A stretch of 64,000 bases of DNA from Lithospermum erythrorhizon (Eukaryota > Streptophyta > Magnoliopsida > Boraginales > Boraginaceae), in NCBI GenBank assembly GCA_019722365.1, contig JADFUC010001146.1:124001-188000 (forward strand), given 5' to 3'. The notes beneath the pieces were generated by a model. The model ran no database searches and was not told the origin of the DNA. It saw only the letters and a program-made list of their open reading frames with translations. This document shows, one piece after another, positions 12,541-24,765 of this stretch. Each line of letters starts with the position of its first letter. Position 1 is the stretch's first letter. The position numbers and the translations under genes are program-made.

Positions 12541-14037
12541 TAAAGATCTGACTTTTAATGTGCAGTCTATTATTTCTGTGAGCTAAAAAAAGAAAAAAAT
12601 AGAGCCACGCGAAATGAGGGGCGACCGTTGCGTGGCTTCTGGCGCAAGGTGATGAGTGCTTATTTTAGAATGCTCTGTTGGATGAGGCGGAAATTTGGAG
12701 TCCCCGGCTCATCTATTATCTCTTGATGGAGGATCGAGAGTTTATCTCGAGTGCGGGGTTCGACCCCACTTTTGTCGGTAATGTTTCTTTGGCTTTGAGT
12801 CGGGACTCGGTCAGATGTAGTCGAATTAGTTTTTGAATGTTAAAACTCACTTGCAGAGTGGAGTATTAGCGAGGTGTCTCTTTGGTCATGTTCTCCATGA
12901 TAAAACTTCGGGGTTAGAATGCCCAGGCGGCGGTAAAGTCGGTGCAGTAGCTCCGATGCTAAATTAGTTTCGGGTGTTTACAGCTATTTGAGCAGGTAGA
13001 GTTACCGGTTTAAGCATTCGGCGAAATGAAGATAAATGATGGTATTTATAGGAAATAATTGAGATTGATGTCCCTTAAAATGTGGACAAATATTCACGAT
13101 TCAAGCGCAGGCGAGTCTTGGTGGATGCTTACGCGATGGGTCGCTTGTCCAATTAAGGAAATTCTTAATGCATTAGTATCACAAGACACTTTTATTACTA
13201 ACATTGATTAATTGGCTTAAGGCACGTGGTTTAACATTGTCGGTTGGCTAGTAGAGTACAGATTAGTACTAATGGTACTTATTAACGGATGATACTATTT
13301 TGGATGGAGAAATAATGTATTTCTTACTCTTCTATTTGAAATTAATTGACGTTTTTAAATTGTGTGTCAAAAATTTGACCACAAATTAGTATCATGTCGT
13401 TCCATCAACGAAACTCACTACTTGAGTGATCTCCCACATCTTTTTTAACTGTACAGACAGCCAAAGAATGAATCATGTAGACTATCATTCCTTTATTGTG
13501 CTTGCTTATTATCCAGAATAAGCCAAAACCGTATATGAATAGGTTCATCTTATGAAATATATGGCGCCTCTTAAGTTTCGATGTTGATAATCGAACATCA
13601 TTTTTTTGTGTGTAAATTCAATCAGATTCGTATCTGCCATTGAAATGATTGAATTTTTGTGCTTTTATTACTACTCAAGCTAGTATGTGCATAAATAGGA
13701 GACAACCTATAACTTGAACCAAATTTTTTTTTTCTAGCAGGAAATTTCTTCAGTCTATTATCATGGCCTTTTGAAATATCTTAAAATTATAGCCAGAAAT
13801 AATTTACACAAGAATAGCAAATTTCATTTCTTGGAGAAGACTACAGACCTCTACACCTAGTATGTATCAATGAATATCCTACAAGAGTACAAGGACTAAT
13901 CCTATCAAACAATCCTGTATAATTTGCAGACCTTTATAACACAGAACAAAAATAACAATCAGTTGCGAGACCATCCTAAATGGAGACGTTGTATTCATAT
14001 AGCCAGCCCCATTTAATGCGATAAAGCTTGGTTCGGT
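12541..14037. other. Intergenic, GC-balanced retroelement-like sequence
   Basis: About 12.60-13.02 kb is distinctly more GC-rich than its flanks and contains a B-box-like GGGGTTCGACCCC at about 12.76 kb, suggesting SINE or LTR debris. The rest is AT-rich and leads into the 3' flank of the aminotransferase gene. No ORF with family resemblance was seen. Confidence 0.4.
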
Positions 14038-16488
14038 TTAGTTGTGAGATTTGTAGGTTTCAGAAACTTTTTGAATACGATCCATCACAATTGGGATATC
14101 CTTTTCACTTAATGTGCTGAGACACATCCTGAACCATCCTGGTTCGATACAATGAGAAGAAGATCCAGGAGTTGCATTGATTTTAGATATATTCAACAGT
14201 TTCTCCCAGAGTTCAAGCTCCCCCTTCTCGCTATATGAACGTAGTAACCTGCTCAGATCAGCCCAACAGTATGAACCCCCGCTACTTGTTGTGCACTCTA
14301 TGCCCAACTGCTTCAACCCCGAGATGAATCTCTCATTCACCTCCTGCAGCCTCTCTCTATTGGTCTTCACCAACTGTTGAGTGAATCTTGAATCGGATAG
14401 CATTGCAGTTAGCAAGTGCTGGGTTGGAGCCGAGACAGATGAAAATCTTGTCATCTTTTTAGTTGCAGAAAGAATACTCTGATTGGCAGAGTATATAACT
14501 CCAGCCCTAAATCCTGGGAGTGATAAATCTTTCGACAGCCCATAAACAAGATGAACTCTGTCACAGTAGGAATCTCCTGAGTTGATTATTTCTGACATGC
14601 TGACGAACTCTTCACTTCTGTGATTTGATCCAGCAAACACCTCATTTGAGATTATGTGAATGTTCTTCTCTGTAGCTAAGTCCAAAAGACTGTATAGTGT
14701 CTCCCGGTGGAGAAACTTACCCACTGGATCTGATGGGTTGGATAGTATAATTCCACGAATTTTAATGCCTCGTTTTTTGGCATGGTTGAACACTCGTTCA
14801 AGAACACTGATACTGAAATTGAAATTGTCTGCACTGCGGCAAGGAACAGGTAAAATGTCTACTCCTGTTCGCCATTTGATATCCCTATCAAGACTGTGAG
14901 TTTGTTTTTAGTGCAACAGGCTAAAAGAAAACTATTGAACGATATAAACAGAACTACGCTAAGGGACCTAATCTTACTCAGGATGATAAGGAGCAGGGAC
15001 AAGGAATGCATTTCCAGGATCGGCTAGGCAGAAGCAAAGCATTTCAATGGCAGAGGTCGCACCAGTAGTTAAAACAATTTGTGATGGGTCAAAGGAAACT
15101 GAACCCTCCACGACTTGCGACATGAATCCTGCCACAGCCTGAAGTACAGGTATATTTAGAATAAATGATAAAAACTGAAATTAAGTTTAGGAAGATAAAC
15201 AAACATATCTAAAAATAGCAATAGCAACAATTACCACTTTTAATTCCCAATCACCATCAAAGGGCTGATAGGTAGCAATCCTTCTCATGCTCAAATCGTG
15301 TCCCAGAATAGCTTCCTTTGCATTTTCTTGCATCCATTCTCTAACCAAATCTGATGATAACTACATATGTAATAAACACTAACAAATCACTGAACTACTA
15401 CACCTAAGCTCGGGAAAATAGAACTAATATCTTGAAAATTCATAGTCCATCATACAAATACTAAATATCATCCTTGTACAACAATGTAACACTTCAAAAT
15501 ACTTGCAGGAATAAACGAAGATTACAGCTTTAAGAGGAGAGGTTGCAACTTCATGATATTAAGTGATTAATTAGCTCAAAATTCACGTTACACTCGACCA
15601 AAAAACAGTTCACTCCTCTGGTTCTTAGTTCACAAATAACAATTGAACAACAACTAGCATTGAAAAATTACACCCACATGCTCACACATGTAGACAAATA
15701 CACATATTACCAGACCACCTAAACATCATTAAAACATCAAATTCCAAATTGATTCACTCTATTGTCAATACAATACATAAACTTTACAACAACATCATTC
15801 TAATGTAGTCCCTCAATCCAAAACGATTGCCCATTTTTATCTTTAATGATAAAAAAAAATAAAAGATCTTAGCTTTAATCGACACACACACAACTCTAAT
15901 TTGTATCAAACTCAATACTTCGATAGTAAATTACACTAAAAATGCTAGCACATAATACATTTTTTACTGAATATTATACAACACATCTAAAAATAAGCTA
16001 GTTCAAAATTTTAAAAGTGGATCATCAAAATATAAAAATAAACAATCTTTTTGGGATAAAAAAACACCACTTACTTTATTTTCAGCCAAACCAAGTTGAA
16101 TGACACCATTAGGATTACTAAACTTATCATAACCATCCTCAAATACTCTTTTAATCCCCAAATAATAACACTCATCAACTTCCTTAATCACTATAGTCCC
16201 CCTTGATGACATTTGGGCACGTCCACCATTCCCTCTAGGAGAATGAACTCTATACAAACTCTGACTAGACCCCACTTCACTCAACTTGGTCAACGACGTT
16301 GACCTCTCCAACTCCGGCGGCGACATGGTGGTTGAAGTCCCATGACCACCTTCACCACCACCACCATCATTTTCGTTGCGCTTAAGGTAGAGTTGCAAGA
16401 AGTAGAAGAGTGCACATGGGATAAATGAACCAAGAAAAAGACCACCTCGGCCTTGAACAAGTCCTTGTAATGGAACAATCACCCTCAT
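14038..16488 (-). CDS. ACS10/12-like PLP-dependent aminotransferase, complete, 4 exons, 518 aa
   Basis: Exons on the minus strand are 16488-16075, 15360-15235, 15138-14978 and 14893-14038, all with GT/AG borders and matching phases. The start [16 protein letters not shown] is the characteristic N-terminus of the ACS10/ACS12 branch, which is ACC-synthase-like in sequence but known in Arabidopsis to act as an aminotransferase rather than an ACC synthase. Residues 17-35 ([19 protein letters not shown]) form a hydrophobic N-terminal segment, followed by a Gly/Ser-rich linker. The fold I domain begins near [10 protein letters not shown]. The PLP-binding Lys is K355 in [15 protein letters not shown], and the C-terminal substrate-binding Arg motif PGWFRMC is present. 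Two otherwise conserved PLP contacts are altered: NPSDPVG (D289 where Asn is usual) and ISNEVFAG (N317 where Asp is usual). Length and splicing look intact, so the changes are not part of general decay, but activity is doubtful. Confidence 0.9.
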
Positions 16489-18311
16489 CCCTCCTGTCCC
16501 TAATGAAACTCTGTCACGAGTGGAACAATCAGAATTTTTATATAGTAATATCGAAAAAACAAATATTAGACAAGGAAATAAAATATATAGATTCAGTAGC
16601 TCAAACATTCGGAACGCATATAATTTCTTTTTAATAAAACGAATATTAAAATTCTATTTTTCGATGTAAAATTTTAACGGTCTTGCACCCTTACTTCCTA
16701 ATTGCGTGACACCTTTCGGGTTTGGATGAAGTCGGTTGATGTACTGCGTTGAGTATGTTTCATGGCTGTGACATGGTTGTTCGCCGGAAGGGGGGGGAGA
16801 GTTTTGAGTGGAGGGAGAAGTGAGAATTTTGGTACGTAGGAAGATTTTTTATTTGTTTGTATTTGGTTTCATGAAATTTGTGCCCATCATTGGCGATTAT
16901 TTTGATATGTGACTAATGTGAGTACGAGAATTTTCGCGGCTGTCTTTTTGTTTGCTTTAGGTTAACTATTTTTTCATTTCATTTTTTAATATTGCATTTT
17001 TAATGTAAAATTAATGTCCAAAATAATACCCACTTCATTTTCAATATTGTCATTTATGAAAAACTGAATTGGAAATAATAATATGAAATTATAGTGTCGA
17101 ATCATTGAAGTACAAATTATTACGGCATTTTAATGCAAAACGTAGAGTATTTATAATGTAATTTCTTCGCTTTTTTTTATACTGTCGCTTTAAGAAAATA
17201 AATTGTTTTTTTCATAATCATGCTTTTAACATAATAAACAACATTTTTTATATTTTCAATGACTCTTACTATAATAACAACATTTTTACATTTTTAATGC
17301 ATTCTTTAATATTTTTTCTATCGAAATAAACAACCAACCAACGATATTGTTTCACTGATTGTCATTCTACATTTCAAATGCACTGACTACTTTTTATTTT
17401 TTTAATCTACGTAAAATTCGCTAAAACGACAATTAAAAAAACGAAAGGAATATTTAAAATTATGTTTATCTTTAAATTTGGTATATAATAATGTAGCAAA
17501 GGTTTGGAAGTTAATATTGGATTTATTAGCTCAAAGCTTTCTTAATTTTTTCTGTCAACTTTATTTTTCACATTGTGCATTTACGTACCCTCTCTAAATT
17601 ATTTTTCTTCATGATAGCCCTTACATTCAGTATTGAAAGGGAAATAAAAAATTCATTTTTATAGATAACTTGAATAATTAAATTTGATAAAATTGATATA
17701 AGGAATTGTTTTTAGGAGAAGAATAAGAAAAATTAAATTGTTGTGACTTTATTTGTTTTGAATTAATTTATCAAAATAATTAATTATTTAAAATGAATTA
17801 AGCTAAGATCGACAAGACTTAAATTGATTTAACATAATCAATTATTTTGACGAATTCTAATCTAAAACAAATTAAACAGTAAATGCTCTTAAAGGTTGCA
17901 AACCAGCTCATAATAATAGAGTTGATGAGTCTTAAAGATTTTAGGCTAATAACTCGATTACGTCTCGATATCTACGAGCTCAAGGGTTAACAAATTGTTG
18001 CTATTGATGTATTATTCCATCAATCTTAACGTGCAATTGCATATTTGTTTAACTATTCGAGAAAACATCAATACATTACTCATATTCGATTTATTATGTT
18101 CCATTGAAGTTAGAGAATTTATTTGTAGATATGCAAAGCCTTTTATCACTTTCAAGAAAGAGATCGACTTATTATCTTCATACCTTTTCTTGATTACTGT
18201 TTAAGTTGGACCACAAAATCAAAGAATTTATGAAGAAATACAGTAGTTGCTCATAACTACATATATGTTGCAAAAATCGTTTACAGAGTGTTTTGGTTTC
18301 GGTAGCTATAG
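16489..18311. other. 5' flank of the aminotransferase and AT-rich spacer with a MITE remnant
   Basis: 16.5-16.95 kb is the promoter side of the minus-strand aminotransferase. About 17.16-17.46 kb resembles the 28.25-28.45 kb sequence (runs such as TAAAACGACAA next to an AAAGGAATA end) and is probably a decayed Stowaway-like MITE. No gene was recognised. Confidence 0.4.
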
Positions 18312-18607
18312 AATTAAGTGGTCACACACACATATATATATATACTACAAGTTAAGATTAGTCCTAAATAGTCAATATAATTACATTGTTATAAATTAGT
18401 TCTTAAAAGCGACAAGTAGTGCAAGCTAATTTAGTCCATATAATTACATTGTTATAGATTAGTCCTTAAAAGTGACAAGTAGTACAAGCTAAGATTAGTC
18501 CTAAATAGTCAATAGTAAAATTAAATTGTAATTTAGTTCATATAATTACACTGTTATAAATCAGTTCTCAAAAGTGACAAGTATTAATCTGATGTGACCA
18601 CTTAATT
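18312..18607. mobile_element. Small TIR element enclosing a tandem repeat
   Basis: A perfect 15-bp terminal inverted repeat, AATTAAGTGGTCACA at 18312-18326 and TGTGACCACTTAATT at 18593-18607, encloses three diverged tandem units. Each unit contains TATAATTACA(T/C)TGTTATA, TTA(G/A)TCCTTAAAAGTGACAAG-like sequence, and AAGCTAA or a relative. It is non-coding and no clear target-site duplication is visible. It looks like a non-autonomous DNA element whose interior amplified. Confidence 0.6.
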
Positions 18608-20094
18608 TTAAAACGGCACCTTATATTTAAATGTTCATTCGTGAATAAATACTAATCTGATGTAATTGGTAAAATGATGTAGCTTTAACATAAGTTGTCT
18701 GGATTCAATTCTAGCAGCTAGTTTTTTTCACACTTTTCTATTACAAACTTACTTACTTCAATATTCTTTCTTAAAACATGCCCCCTCCAATTTTGATGTC
18801 TCGTTATTTGTTTTTGCAGTAGTTAGCCTTCTTTTTCTTAAATTTTGTCCCCCTATCTTTATGTCTCGTTTACTCTATTTTTACGTCTCGTTCCTTCTCT
18901 TCATATAACATGTAATTGTGGAGAACCCGACTTTCATATTTTCAAATAATAAGAAATTATGACAAAATTATTTGCTAAGAAGACAAGGACCTCGGTGCCT
19001 CATGTCGTGGATGTTTTTCATATAACATTTGCTAAAAAGACAGGGGCTCCTCTCGTTTAAATAATATTATTTTTATATTTTGAACATGACCCCCATTTGG
19101 AATGAGACGACTTTGGTGACAACTTATTACACTATATAGTCCACAAACTAAAGAAACTTTTGAACTCGGATGAAAAATTAAAAGTCAATGAGAGATACTT
19201 TTGGGACAAACTTATAATTTAAATGAACTTTTTTAAAATTTATAATTTAATGAACTTTTAGGATAAAAAAGTGAAAATAAAAAGTTATTCCAAGATTTTA
19301 TTTAAATTAAAAATTTGGCCCGAAAGTATCTATGACAAAATTATAATTTGATCTCATTATATGAGACGAAATCAACAATTAAATTAACTCCTTGTAGTCT
19401 ATATATGTAGATCAGACTTGTAGTCTTGTAGAATACAGTTGAAGATATAAAGTGGAATAATTATTGCTTTGCCGATTTCAGATTGAATTTATTGTAATTC
19501 GGTTGATGCATGCATGCCTGGTATATATATGTTTCGTTACTTTCTTTAATGAGGATTAATTAAGATTAATCGTTTGCTTTGAAAATGTTTTCTATTATGG
19601 TCTGAAGATATTCAGCCCTATCTATGCGAGCATAAAATTATGGTTATAATCTGCTCTCCAGACTGGCTAAAAGGCTTAGAAAATGACTCGAAATTAAGTG
19701 TTGACGAGTGAGTATAACTTATAAGGAGACCCCATTGAACTTGTTTTTGGCGATTCCAATTCCATGCACATGCTAAGGCTGGAGAATCATAATCAATCTT
19801 CTTTGGCTTTGTTCTACTTTCACTGAATTCTTGTGGATGTGCAAGAAAGTGAACACATAAATACATAATTGTATTTGTAATAGAAGAGACCTAAAAGGAA
19901 AATGGACATCCTTGATAAAAAAAAATATCCATCATTATTATAGTGGCTTAATGCCGTCACTAATAAGTAACAACTTTTTTTTTTAATAATAAGCGATGAG
20001 GTTTTATTAATAAAAACAGCGTACACATACAAAAATGAAAAACGAAAGAAATAAGTAATAACTATTGTGAAGGATCGATGATGAACTAATTATA
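18608..20094. other. Intergenic AT-rich spacer
   Basis: About 18.66-18.73 kb looks like a degenerate tRNA-like SINE (GATTCAATTCTAGC near a T run). Otherwise there are no exons or RNA genes, and the open frames near 19.6-20.0 kb have no family resemblance. Confidence 0.4.
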
Positions 20095-20337
20095 CTCCCT
20101 CCGGTTGTTTTATTACATTTTTTAGGTTAATTAAGAAGCAATTAAGAATGAAAAACATTTTACCTATATATTCCTAAACAATAATTAAAATAACAATTAA
20201 TAGCATTAAATATAAAGTAAAACAAGTAAGAGCTTAAAAGGAAAAACCAATGAAACATTGCATTGAAATTGTAAAGTGACAATTATTTCAAAATAATTTT
20301 TTTTTACTAAAATGTCAAGTAAAAAAACCTGGAGGAG
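20095..20337. mobile_element. Stowaway-like MITE
   Basis: The ends are CTCCCTCCGGTTGTTTTA on the left and, inverted, CTCCTCCAGGTTTTTTTAC on the right. Both are flanked by TA, the Tc1/mariner target. The element is 243 bp, AT-rich and non-coding. Confidence 0.75.
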
Positions 20338-21690
20338 TATCATTTAAAACCAATCTTCAATTTTTCCATTTCCTATTGAGTATAAACTCTACCTTCTCAA
20401 TACTAGGTAGTATGTATAGAATGATATTGTACAATAATTAAACCAAGACTTGCAGATTTGGTTGACAGGGATGTTTGAGGCTCAAAAGAAAATCTATTGC
20501 GTCCAAACTGTACAAACAACTCCAATGTCTATGATATGTGAACATCAGCAGTATAGTGCCATCTTGACTTGTTTCTTTTCCTGGATTTATTAGTAGAAAT
20601 TGAACTATATGTCGAACACCTTACACCTTACGTATGCAATGGATGCAATGTTCCCAAAAAAAAAATCACATATCAGTTTATTTTCATTTTGGATCACCAA
20701 TCAATGACTACATTTGGTAATTCAATAACACAATCCCTCCACATATAAGTACAAAAGAGTGGGCAGTATAATACATGTTCATAACATATATATTAATGTA
20801 ACTTAACTTGTAATGATGGATCTTAAATCAATATCATCTAAAACCAAATTAAAAGAATTAAACGAATTTCAATAAAATATTACACATTGCCAATTGGAGC
20901 AATTATTATATTTTAGTGTTATATAGTAGTATATTGGAAATTTATCAAAGGTAAGGGAGTATGGGCGGATCCAGAATTTAAAAAATGAATGTTTCTAAAA
21001 CTCAATATATACCAAAATATGGAAACAAAAAAAATGATAAAAAATAATAATAATAATAAGAGAATTCATAAAGTTCAAATACTATGTGAGAAAATTTTAA
21101 ACTACAACTCAAATGTAAATGTCATTCTAGTCCAAGTCTAGTTGTGTCTTCCTCTTTTTCATAGCTTGAGGAATTGGAGAGATGTGTATGGTGTGTTGTG
21201 TGGAATTTTAGAGTTTTAGGTTGTAAAAGCAAAAAAGAGAGGAAGTTGGTCAAAATTCTTGTTGAGAATTGGAGAGGTTTATGTTTTGTGGGTTTCTTTT
21301 AATTTGAAGTGTTGTTAAAAGCAAGAAAAAAGGAGTCACCCTTGGATCGAACTCAAACAGTTAAGATAGATTTGTAAACTTTAATCATCCTAGCAGAACC
21401 TCTTTTTATATTTTAGGCGCTTAGGACACACGATAAATACTATGTAACCGCCCATGTAAGGTGTGATAGGAAACTCGCTGAAAGAATTTTCAAACAAGAT
21501 GAACCACTGACTATGAGTATCTCACAATCAGGAAGGAAAATTTCCCCAATTTTATGGTCTATTTGATAATGAAATAAAACGTTCTTTACATTGAAACTGA
21601 CCAAGCCTATAAATAATGCATAAGCAAGTAATTACTACTGACCCACTACTACATTATCCTCAGCAACAAGATCATACGCCACTAAAGAAA
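20338..21690. other. Intergenic spacer with short repeat debris
   Basis: The GGGCGGATCCAGAATTT motif near 20.96 kb is the head of a common dispersed plant repeat. A short (AAT)n run follows at about 21.04-21.06 kb. No gene was seen. Confidence 0.35.
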
Positions 21691-23082
21691 TAATTAAAAA
21701 TTAATAATAACAAAAGAAATAAAATAATAATGACTAGGATAACTACTTGGTCTTGATCCTTGCATATAGGTTCCTATCATTGCACCCTCCCCGAAAACTC
21801 GACTTGTCCTTAAGTCGAAACATCGGAAATTTACAAATCCAATATTTTTGTGATATCTCCTTACTGGGTTCCAATTTAAAGCCAGCCACGCATTCGAAAG
21901 CAAAAGTTACACCACCAATTGAAATGATCCCTGGAGGTGGAGGTATTGTAGTAGTAATGGTTGAAAGTGGTGGAATGGGATGATGGGACATATCAATTGA
22001 TTGTAAAGGAAGACGGATAGTTTTAGGTTGGGTTTGAGACCCTGCAGTTTGTGCTTCTTGCCATCAATCATAAGATTAGAACATCTCTTCCAAATTAATT
22101 ATATATAATTGTGTTCAATGTAGCCAACCATTTGATGCCCAAACCGCTCATTGAGAAAAGATAGAAGTCTTGTGTAATAACCAACGAAGAAAGCTAAATA
22201 GAAAGTTTCAAACACACCTGATTGCAACCAATAACATCTCTGTTGCCAATGGTAATTCCAAACTGAATTGTCTCCGTTATAATTGTAAGTCAGCGGACCA
22301 ACTTGTCGTAAATAAAATTACGGGTTGATCCAATCGCCTAACAAGACATATTGGGAATCGATTCCTCACCTTTCCTTGAAGTTTCATAGTGATTGAATTC
22401 CCTTCGCCGTAAATCTCGATTAAAGGTGATTTAACTAATTTATATCTTCTTGGCCATACGACTTGGTCTCCTCCACTATTTCTAGTGGTAGATTATCATT
22501 ATTGTCACCATATTCCATAATCGAACGCAGAGGCTTCGTGACGCGACTAGTGGGGCGAATGGTTTCTTTACATCGAGCATGCACTTTGTCCATTCGCTGG
22601 CGTCACGGTCAATCATTTCCGGGAGCCAGGTGGTAACGGTTGGGTAGCTGTAGCACATGATTTGGGGGTTAGGAAAGTGTATTTATGGACCGTTTTGTGG
22701 ATGTCATGCTGGTTACTTTTGGCCTCAAATTCTAAGGCGAGGTCGGGTCGCTTTGAAAACCGCATTCCAGGCCATGTATACGGATTTTCGCTAATTCTTC
22801 CTATAGTCGCCGAGAAACACACCTAATAAACAATGGTTAGCCCATCTCTTTACCCCGACTACTTGTCGAAAGCAAATTCTGGCGAGCTCTCGCTAATCGC
22901 GCCGGCTCGGCTTGAAAGCACACAAAATTTGTTTGTGGCTTCCGAATTTCCAAAGTAGTCATAACATTGTCTGGTCAACATTAATATCATGAGAGGACAT
23001 TCAACATGTCCCCATTGTGTAACTATACAATGATTTCATTTAACTGTTACGTATTTTGTGGATATCAATATATGATAATGTC
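21691..23082 (-). mobile_element. Decayed retrotransposon sequence, probably Ty3/gypsy-like
   Basis: A minus-strand open stretch at 21743-21991 ends in MFRLKDKSSFRGGCNDRN, reminiscent of the C-terminal tail of plant gypsy polyproteins (LEDKxxFxGGxxDR). The following 1 kb is GC-balanced against AT-rich flanks, with no intact reading frame. The element class is an inference from one short block. Confidence 0.3.
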
Positions 23083-23324
23083 ATGTTACATCCGAAACAA
23101 GTTATACAAAGAGTAAGATTGTAGAATAGAGTGAGGAAAAGCCATGGATGTGGTTGTCAAAGTCACACGTATCATATCGAAAAACTACTTGATTGCTCCT
23201 TGTTGTGCTTAATATAATTACAATATCCCACATCTAAGAATTGGGAGTTCTCACCTTTACTCTCTTCCTATAAATAGAGTCCTACCTCTCTAGGAAATGA
23301 GATTAGAAGAAAAAGAAAAGGCTT

Positions 23325-23332
23325 TATATATA

Positions 23333-23388
<56 letters not shown>
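23325..23388. repeat. (TA)n microsatellite
   Basis: A run of TA dinucleotides with one TTT interruption near 23335, then about 48 uninterrupted bases at 23341-23388. Confidence 0.9.
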
Positions 23389-23389
<1 letters not shown>

Positions 23390-23514
23390 CCACCACTTAA
23401 CCAAAGTAGACACTCCTATCTATTTTCTCTCAAAAGAAGTCAGTCCTACACCATCCCAAATATTTACTTATCGCCGGATTTATATTTATTTATCATTCAT
23501 TTAATATATTTACA

Positions 23515-23655
23515 TATCATCGGGTGACATATTTACACCGTCGGATGACACATTTACATATCGTCGGATGACATATTTAAATCACCACCGGTAGACTTGA
23601 CACCTTTCAACACCCAAGTACATTATATTCATATACCATCGGTTGTCACCACCGG
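23515..23655. repeat. Short tandem repeats around a (C)GTCGGATGACA core
   Basis: Successive blocks ATCATCGGGTGACATATTTA, CCGTCGGATGACACATTTAC and CGTCGGATGACATATTTAAA share a core of about 20 bases at intervals of about 24-26 bases. Looser CACCGGT(A/T)G copies follow. Confidence 0.6.
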
Positions 23656-24361
23656 TTGAAAAGTAACATCGTCGTAACAAAGATATCCACAACTACTGAC
23701 AGTTGTTCACATATCAGTGTCGTATTTATTTCATTTAGGTGCGGATGCACCCGGTCTCCTACCTGTTCTAACTTAGGTATTTGGTAATTCTTTTCCGGGG
23801 CACAATTCTATTGGGTTGTGTTGTCATTGGAGACGTAATCGACATCGCTAAGTCCTGGTAGCCTTTCTAAGTGCTCGCCGACCGACATATGCAATTGGAG
23901 AACTTTTGCCAGCTGGCAGAAATCACCGCTGCTACCAACAATTACACCTCCCAATTTATTTGAACTCCAAATGGCCGTTGATATGGCTCAATAGATCGGT
24001 TGGGCTCCGCTTGTCTAGTTTTAGCCCATATTAGTACTACCACTGTCCACGAACGACTATTAAAATTTTGGATATGCTATGTTTTCAGTCCACAATTCCA
24101 ATACTGAAGATAGATAGAGAGCCTTTGAAAGCTTAGAAAGTAGTGCTATCATCATAAATTCATAATTCTTCAACGTTTCATTGTGTACGACTGTAGGCCG
24201 ATTTTGGCTTTGGGAGACGTTGTCATCGTTAAGCGGAGATGATCTTCTGCCTTTTTTTAATATTTTCTTTTTATATCTTGTTATTTTGGAATTTGTACAT
24301 GTAATAAGTGGTTGCATCATAATCATATATGACTCTTCTATGTATTACATACAATATTTTT

Positions 24362-24512
24362 AATCTAAACATCATTTAAAAAAGAAACATGAAAATGAGG
24401 TAAATGTTCACGTCCTACTCATCATGAACTCCAAAAAGTCGATCTAAATATCATTTCAAAAAGAAACATAAAAATGAGGTAAATAGTCACGTCCCGAACT
24501 CCAAAAAGTCGC
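24362..24512. repeat. Two-unit direct repeat upstream of the phytocyanin gene
   Basis: Unit 1 (24362-24441) and unit 2 (24442-24512) share ATCTAAA(C/T)ATCATTT, AAAAAGAAACAT(G/A)AAAATGAG, GTAAAT, TCACGTCC and GAACTCCAAAAAGTCG. Each includes a CACGTC core, a bZIP-type ACGT element. The array lies about 250-400 bases before the phytocyanin ATG, so it may contribute regulatory sites. Confidence 0.6.
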
Positions 24513-24644
24513 GGTTATATGTGTGCATGCACATTGTATAGACCGTGACTGAACGCCTAATAATGCCGCTCTAAAGCCGGCTGCATCACTTGGTTATATC
24601 GATTTTCCGGCATATATGATATGATGAGCAACACTAATTTAGTG

Positions 24645-24653
24645 TATATATAG
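24645..24653 (+). promoter_or_regulatory. TATA box of the phytocyanin gene
   Basis: TATATATAG lies about 115 bases upstream of the ATG at 24766, with no competing TATA nearer to the gene. Confidence 0.5.
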
Positions 24654-24765
24654 GACAACAATTGTGGTACAACGCATTCACATATCTCAATCTAAATAAC
24701 ATTTCATTGCATTGCCAAGAGCCCAAGAGGATATATAGAAAAAAAAAATACATACTGATTTGAAA

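Larger units (their letters stand above)
23083..24060 (+). mobile_element. LTR-like remnant with its own TATA box
   Basis: Sequence from TGTTACATCCGAAACAAG at about 23083 has LTR-like organisation: a leader, then CCTATAAATAGAGTCC at about 23270, then a transcribed-type GC-balanced region to about 24.0 kb. It contains a (TA)n microsatellite and short tandem repeats. No intact gag or pol frame and no second LTR was found, so a solo or truncated LTR is the simplest reading. Confidence 0.4.

Noticed and set aside
12755..12775. GGGGTTCGACCCC as the T arm of a tRNA gene
   Set aside because: No acceptor, D or anticodon arms can be folded around it. It is more likely a SINE-type B box.
19618..20032. 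Two minus-strand open frames of 70-82 codons
   Set aside because: No recognisable domain, no TATA box or splice logic, and composition like the surrounding spacer.
23515..23655. CRISPR-like array of short regular repeats
   Set aside because: Units are directly tandem without unique spacers and lie in a plant LTR-like sequence.
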